This document shows positions 49,050 to 52,109 of a DNA stretch of 52,109 nt, piece after piece. A program made the position numbers and the translations under genes. This DNA comes from CANNDT01 sp945876205. GTDB taxonomy: Bacteria; Acidobacteriota; Vicinamibacteria; Vicinamibacterales; UBA2999. The stretch spans positions 1-52,109 of the forward strand of contig CANNDT010000023.1 in assembly GCA_947503365.1 (NCBI GenBank), written 5' to 3'. Positions within the stretch are counted from its first letter, which is position 1; every line of letters starts with the position of its first letter. Below the pieces are notes generated by a model, which did no database searches, was not told the DNA's origin, and saw only the letters and a list, made by a program, of their open reading frames with translations.

Positions 49050-49159
49050 TGGTGCGCGGATCCCCGTTGAGGGGGATATCAGGTCTTCCTCGATTCGATC
49101 GAGTCGTCTTCTGTCCGATTGGGCTTCGATTCCCGCGGCACGCGCGGGTGAGGCACCGC

Positions 49160-49240
49160 TCACGTAGGCACGCCGAGCCGTGGCAGGACCCACAACTGCA
49201 GAACGAGCCACCCGCCCAAGACGCCAAGTAGCGTGAACAT
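49160..49240 (-). CDS. 26-residue single-pass membrane peptide
   Basis: A short frame encodes MFTLLGVLGGWLVLQLWVLP followed by RLGVPT. It is preceded by AAAGGAGGG seven bases before the ATG, one of the best ribosome sites in the window, and it sits 29 bp after the DUF302 gene on the same strand. The sequence is one hydrophobic helix with a short polar end. Similar very short peptides accompany DUF302 and YHS-type copper or thiol-stress genes in other bacteria as far as I recall. Its role is unknown. Confidence 0.55.
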   Translation of the reverse strand: MFTLLGVLGGWLVLQLWVLPRLGVPT

Positions 49241-49269
49241 GCTGTCCCTCCTTTACTCCGGTTCTTTCC

Positions 49270-49695
49270 TCAGCCCTGTGGCTTCGAGACCGCTGACTCG
49301 AGGGCGGCCAACGCTCGCCGCAGGCGTTGGTCCGCCTCTCTCGCGACGTCCTGCAGCTCGGGATTTGCGCCAACAATCCCGAGCGCGACGAGCGGCGCCA
49401 TGGCCGCGACCACGCTCTGGCTGCTTGCCGCTTCGTAGACGATGACGTTGCACGGCAACAGCAGCCCGATCTCGAGCTCGGCATGCAGCGCTCGGTCGGC
49501 CAGCACCGGGTTGCAGGCGCCGAGAATCACGTATTTCCGGAAGTCCCGATTCAGCTTCGTCTTCAGCGTGTGCTGCACGTCTATGCTGGTCAGCACCCCG
49601 AAGCCTTCAGCCTTCAGCGCCGTCGTGGTCTCCGCCACGGCGGTGTCGAAGGCGACTGGAAGCGTGACGCTCATTCCGTACGGGCTCTGGTCCAT
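49270..49695 (-). CDS. DUF302 domain protein
   Basis: A 141-residue protein consisting of a DUF302 domain (about residues 1-130), a small alpha/beta fold of unknown role often linked to sulfur oxidation, copper or oxidative stress genes. Marks are MSVTLPVAFDTAVAETTTAL, KAEGFGVLTSIDVQHTLKTK, YVILGACNPVLADRAL and GLLLPCNVIVYE, with the characteristic Cys in GACNP and LPCN. The ATG at 49695 (MDQSPYGMSV) is chosen over an upstream start that would overlap the OsmC gene. It follows osmC by 8 bp in a minus-strand operon. Confidence 0.88.
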   Translation of the reverse strand: MDQSPYGMSVTLPVAFDTAVAETTTALKAEGFGVLTSIDVQHTLKTKLNRDFRKYVILGACNPVLADRALHAELEIGLLLPCNVIVYEAASSQSVVAAMAPLVALGIVGANPELQDVAREADQRLRRALAALESAVSKPQG

Positions 49696-49703
49696 GATGT
49701 GCC

Positions 49704-50138
49704 TCAGCGTTCCGTGATTTCCGGCTCCACGCGAATGGGCGTGGAGAGCGATGCCGACACCAGGCAATGCTTCTCGCTCTTGTCGAGCATGCGCAGGGCG
49801 CGCTCCGGATCGGTTCCGCGGGCGATCACGAGGCGTGGACGCAGCACGATCTCTGTAAAGCGGGTGACACCCTCCTGCCGATCCACGGTGCCGGAGGTGT
49901 CCACGTCAAGGCTGATGAAGTCCACGTGCGAGGCCCGCGCGATCGAGCGTAGCGTGAGCAGAAAGCAGGCCTGCACGGCGGCGAGCAGCAGATGCTCGGG
50001 GCTCCAGGCGTCTCCCGGGCCGTCGAAGTCTGCGGGTGCCTCCGCGCGGAGGTCCGGGACGCCGTGGGTCGACAGCACGGCGTAGCCGGAGGAGCCACCG
50101 GTCAGGTGGACGTCGTACTCATGGGGAAATGGTTTCAT
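49704..50138 (-). CDS. OsmC family protein
   Basis: A 144-residue OsmC-like thiol peroxidase fold protein. The family removes organic hydroperoxides using two Cys; here LLAAVQACFLLTLRSIARAS carries the first Cys (Cys58) and DKSEKHCLVSASLSTPIRVE the second, in the usual positions. PDLRAEAPADFDGPGDAWSP is the expected loop before them. It lies 3 bp after the multicopper oxidase gene and 8 bp before the DUF302 gene, so it belongs to the metal/oxidative-stress operon. Peroxidase activity is inferred from the conserved Cys pair. Confidence 0.9.
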   Translation of the reverse strand: MKPFPHEYDVHLTGGSSGYAVLSTHGVPDLRAEAPADFDGPGDAWSPEHLLLAAVQACFLLTLRSIARASHVDFISLDVDTSGTVDRQEGVTRFTEIVLRPRLVIARGTDPERALRMLDKSEKHCLVSASLSTPIRVEPEITER

Positions 50139-50141
50139 GTG

Positions 50142-51746
50142 CTATGTCACCCGGAAGTTCCGCATCATCCCCATGTCTTCGTGCTCGAGGATATGACAGT
50201 GGTAGAGGTAGAGCCCGGGGTGCCGTGTGAACGTCACCTGCACGCGAACGGTCTCTCCGGGCAGCACCAGCACCGTGTCCCTCCACCCGTCGTCAACGAT
50301 GCCTGCGCTCAGGGTGTTGGTGGTGCGTCCGCCCGTCCGATCGAGCACACGAAACTGGCGGCCGTGCATGTGAATGGGATGGGCGGCCTCCATGTCCATG
50401 CCCATCCCCATACCCATGCCGCCCGGCTGGTTCACGAACTCCCAGACATGGGTTGAGCCGGCCGCCACGGTCTCGTCCTGGGCGACCTCGTTCATCGCGA
50501 ACGTGCGGCCGGCAAGCGTCCACTGCATCCGCTGAAACGTCAACGGCGCGCGCCGGATGCTCGCTTCGGGGCGTGACGACCACGAGGGATCGAACGATGG
50601 CAGGCGGTCGGGCACCACGAAGGCCCGACCCGCGCGTGCCCGCGTGCGCAGGGTCATCAGGCGCAGCGGCGCTCCGTTCGGCACGCTCGACATCTCGCTC
50701 GTCATGCCCATCATCCGGCCGCGCCCCCCGCCCATCATCCGGCCGCCTCCCATGCCCATCATGCCACCCGCGCTGGCGTCAGCTTCGGCAAAGGCCTGGC
50801 TTTCGAGGTGCACCTCCGTGCCGGCCGCAAGGCCCGTGAGATCGAGCAACAGGTCCGCGCGTTGGCCTGGCGCCAGTGTCAGCGCGCGGCGGTAGACCGG
50901 GCGTTCCAGCAGTCCGCCGTCGCCGCCGATGATCGTCATGGGCAGGTCGCGGCTCCACGCCAGTTTGTAGATGCGGGCGTTCGATCCGTTCAGCAGCCGC
51001 ACGCGGTGCCACCCGGCGTCCACCTCCCGCGTCGGCTGCGGCTCGCCGCTCACCAGCGCCCGGTCACCGAGCCAGCCGTTCATCATCTCCATCATGCCGC
51101 CGCCCTGGTAGACGAGCTGGTTGCGCGCGTCAAAGCGGCGGTCCTGCAGCACGCACAGCAGTTCAGCCTCGCCCGAAGGCAGCCCCAGCGCATCCTCGTC
51201 GTCGTCGCTCACCAGGAGCAGCCCCGCCAGGCCCTGGTACACCTGCGCGCCGGTCCGCATGTGCGGGTGCGGGTGGTACCAGTAGGTCCCCGCGCGATTG
51301 GTGACCTCGAAGTCGTAGACGTATTCCCGCCCGGGGCCGATGGCCAGGCGCGGATGACCGTCGGCGCTCTCGGGCACGTCCAGGCCGTGCCAGTGGACGA
51401 TCGAGTCTTCGGCGAGTTGGTTGGCGAAACGGACGCGGACCCGCTGGCCGCGCCGCAGACGGATCACCGGGCCCAGGTACGAGCCGGGCAGTGTCTGGAG
51501 TGTGCCGGCCGGGCCCGCGATCAACCGGCCCGTGAAGCGCCACACGCGCGTGGGCTCGCCAGCGAGCAACGCCACTTCGTCCGGCGCCGCGGTCAGGCTG
51601 AACTCGACGTCTGGCACAAACCCGGCGCCGGGCGAGGTCTGCGGCAGCAACGCGGACGGACGCGCGCTGGCGGGCTGCCCGCCGCAGCCGGCGGCTCCGG
51701 CGAGGGCGGTCAGGCCCAGGAAGCGAAGGAGATCGCGCCTATGCAT
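50142..51746 (-). CDS. Tat-exported multicopper oxidase (CueO-like)
   Basis: A 534-residue three-cupredoxin-domain multicopper oxidase that couples oxidation of Cu(I) or organic substrates to reduction of oxygen to water. The N-terminus MHRRDLLRFLGLTALAGAAG followed by Cys suggests a Tat lipoprotein. Copper ligands are visible: HWHGLD and YWYHPHPHMR in domain 1, HPIHMHG and YHCHILEHEDMGMM in domain 3, with the type 1 Cys, His and Met in the last. A Met-rich insert (about 330-350, GGMMGMGGGRMMGGGRGRMM) and a second short one (GGMGMGMGMDME) resemble the Cu(I)-binding segments of CueO. The gene leads into osmC and DUF302; the DUF2892 gene is just upstream. Confidence 0.93.
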   Translation of the reverse strand: MHRRDLLRFLGLTALAGAAGCGGQPASARPSALLPQTSPGAGFVPDVEFSLTAAPDEVALLAGEPTRVWRFTGRLIAGPAGTLQTLPGSYLGPVIRLRRGQRVRVRFANQLAEDSIVHWHGLDVPESADGHPRLAIGPGREYVYDFEVTNRAGTYWYHPHPHMRTGAQVYQGLAGLLLVSDDDEDALGLPSGEAELLCVLQDRRFDARNQLVYQGGGMMEMMNGWLGDRALVSGEPQPTREVDAGWHRVRLLNGSNARIYKLAWSRDLPMTIIGGDGGLLERPVYRRALTLAPGQRADLLLDLTGLAAGTEVHLESQAFAEADASAGGMMGMGGGRMMGGGRGRMMGMTSEMSSVPNGAPLRLMTLRTRARAGRAFVVPDRLPSFDPSWSSRPEASIRRAPLTFQRMQWTLAGRTFAMNEVAQDETVAAGSTHVWEFVNQPGGMGMGMGMDMEAAHPIHMHGRQFRVLDRTGGRTTNTLSAGIVDDGWRDTVLVLPGETVRVQVTFTRHPGLYLYHCHILEHEDMGMMRNFRVT

Positions 51747-51755
51747 GGAACCTTT

Positions 51756-51944
51756 CTAGCCGTGGACGCCGGCCTTCCGGAGAATTGCCATCATCGGACA
51801 CCAGTTCGTAAATGCCGATTGAAACAGGTTCAGTCCCACGAACAACGTGAACCACAGGAAGTTCACGTTGACGTACATCCCCAGCAGGACGCTCGCGGCC
51901 ACGAAGCCGCCGGCAATCAATCGAAGCGAACGTTCAACAGTCAT
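51756..51944 (-). CDS. DUF2892 inner-membrane protein (YgaP C-terminal type)
   Basis: A 62-residue membrane protein with two helices: RLIAGGFVAASVLLGMYVN and FLWFTLFVGLNLFQSAFTN, joined by a short turn, ending NWCPMMAILRKAGVHG. The NWCPM motif is diagnostic of the DUF2892 family, which is found alone or after a rhodanese domain as in YgaP. A frame open to 52106 overlaps the universal stress gene and is not used; the ATG at 51944 follows GAGAGGG. It lies 9 bp before the multicopper oxidase gene. Its role is unknown but it commonly travels with sulfur, persulfide and metal stress genes. Confidence 0.88.
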   Translation of the reverse strand: MTVERSLRLIAGGFVAASVLLGMYVNVNFLWFTLFVGLNLFQSAFTNWCPMMAILRKAGVHG

Positions 51945-51964
51945 GATGTCCCTCTCACGTGTGT

Positions 51965-52109
51965 TCAGTGCGTTGGAATGAAGAGCACGGGCCGCTGGCA
52001 GGTGCCGAGCACCCTGGCCACCGCATCCGTGATGCCCCATGATGGGCGATCGCTTCGGGTCGACATGACCACGAGCGTCGCCTGTTGCATGACGCCGGCC
52101 TCGCACCGC
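51965..52109 (-). CDS. Universal stress protein, C-terminal part, cut by window edge
   Basis: A minus-strand frame, open at the window end, encodes the last 47 residues of a UspA-type protein: EAGVMQQATLVVMSTRSDRP, then WGITDAVARVLGTCQRPVLF and IPTH. The pattern of a strand (TLVVMSTR), a glycine loop, a helix ending VLGTCQRPVLFIP matches the end of the Usp nucleotide-binding fold, although the usual G-x9-G-S loop is altered (SDRPSWGI). It is upstream of the DUF2892 gene and likely heads the stress cluster. Confidence 0.7.
   Translation of the reverse strand, partial: RCEAGVMQQATLVVMSTRSDRPSWGITDAVARVLGTCQRPVLFIPTH

Overview
The window is a high-GC bacterial chromosome segment. Its gene content suggests an Acidobacteriota member, most likely of the Vicinamibacteria. 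The reasons are a 1165-residue TonB-dependent receptor with a carboxypeptidase-regulatory N-terminal domain, a CBM9/DUF5916 outer-membrane protein, several DUF6152-type secreted proteins, many Tat-exported redox enzymes and dense small intergenic hairpins. The assignment is inferred from these families; no rRNA or tRNA gene was recognised.

Layout. 1-5.7 kb: a DUF6152 gene plus a secreted partner (minus), a bicupin and a gamma-glutamyltransferase (plus), a cold-shock protein, an EF-P paralogue of EfpL/YeiP type, and a second DUF6152 gene next to a small membrane protein. 5.7-15.7 kb: a Tat-exported carboxylesterase, a large secreted lectin/propeller-like orphan, two small membrane proteins, two REPIN-like hairpins, a broken outer-membrane-type gene coupled to a cupredoxin-like lipoprotein, a TauE/SafE permease, type I pantothenate kinase, a glycosyltransferase remnant and an NHL-repeat protein. 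15.7-24.7 kb: DUF5916 protein and MBL-fold hydrolase, small stress-type proteins, then a housekeeping run amidase-GerMN-rph-rdgB headed by a histone-H1-like protein with opposite charges at its two ends. 24.7-31.2 kb: an apparent operon of TonB-dependent receptor, Tat-exported PLP aminotransferase, Tat-exported flavin amine oxidase and a translationally coupled 65-residue peptide. 31.2-39.8 kb: two more DUF6152 genes, an MFS transporter, a SoxC/SorA-type molybdoenzyme with two cytochromes c, a mosaic of dead gene pieces, a CMD protein and an SDR.

39.8-49.05 kb: an HpaB-family flavoprotein, then a type I restriction-modification locus. hsdM and hsdS overlap, and hsdS is followed after 3 bp by a gene joining an N-terminal zinc deaminase domain to the LFG-linker, HATPase_c_4 and winged-helix modules usually found behind an AlbA_2/Schlafen domain. 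Between this gene and hsdR lies an unusual control-like region: a 62-bp-period duplication of three GCGAC half-sites and a perfect 16-bp palindrome. This is the strongest candidate here for an undescribed system: a deaminase/ATPase/DNA-binding protein that may control or assist the restriction subunit.

49.1-52.1 kb: a minus-strand copper/thiol-stress cluster of universal stress protein (cut by the window edge), DUF2892 protein, multicopper oxidase, OsmC, DUF302 and a 26-residue membrane peptide.

A second theme is the four DUF6152 paralogues. In each, the predicted signal-peptidase site lies exactly before a His-His pair, and a Pro-His follows 26-28 residues later. That pattern would fit an N-terminal histidine-brace metal site.
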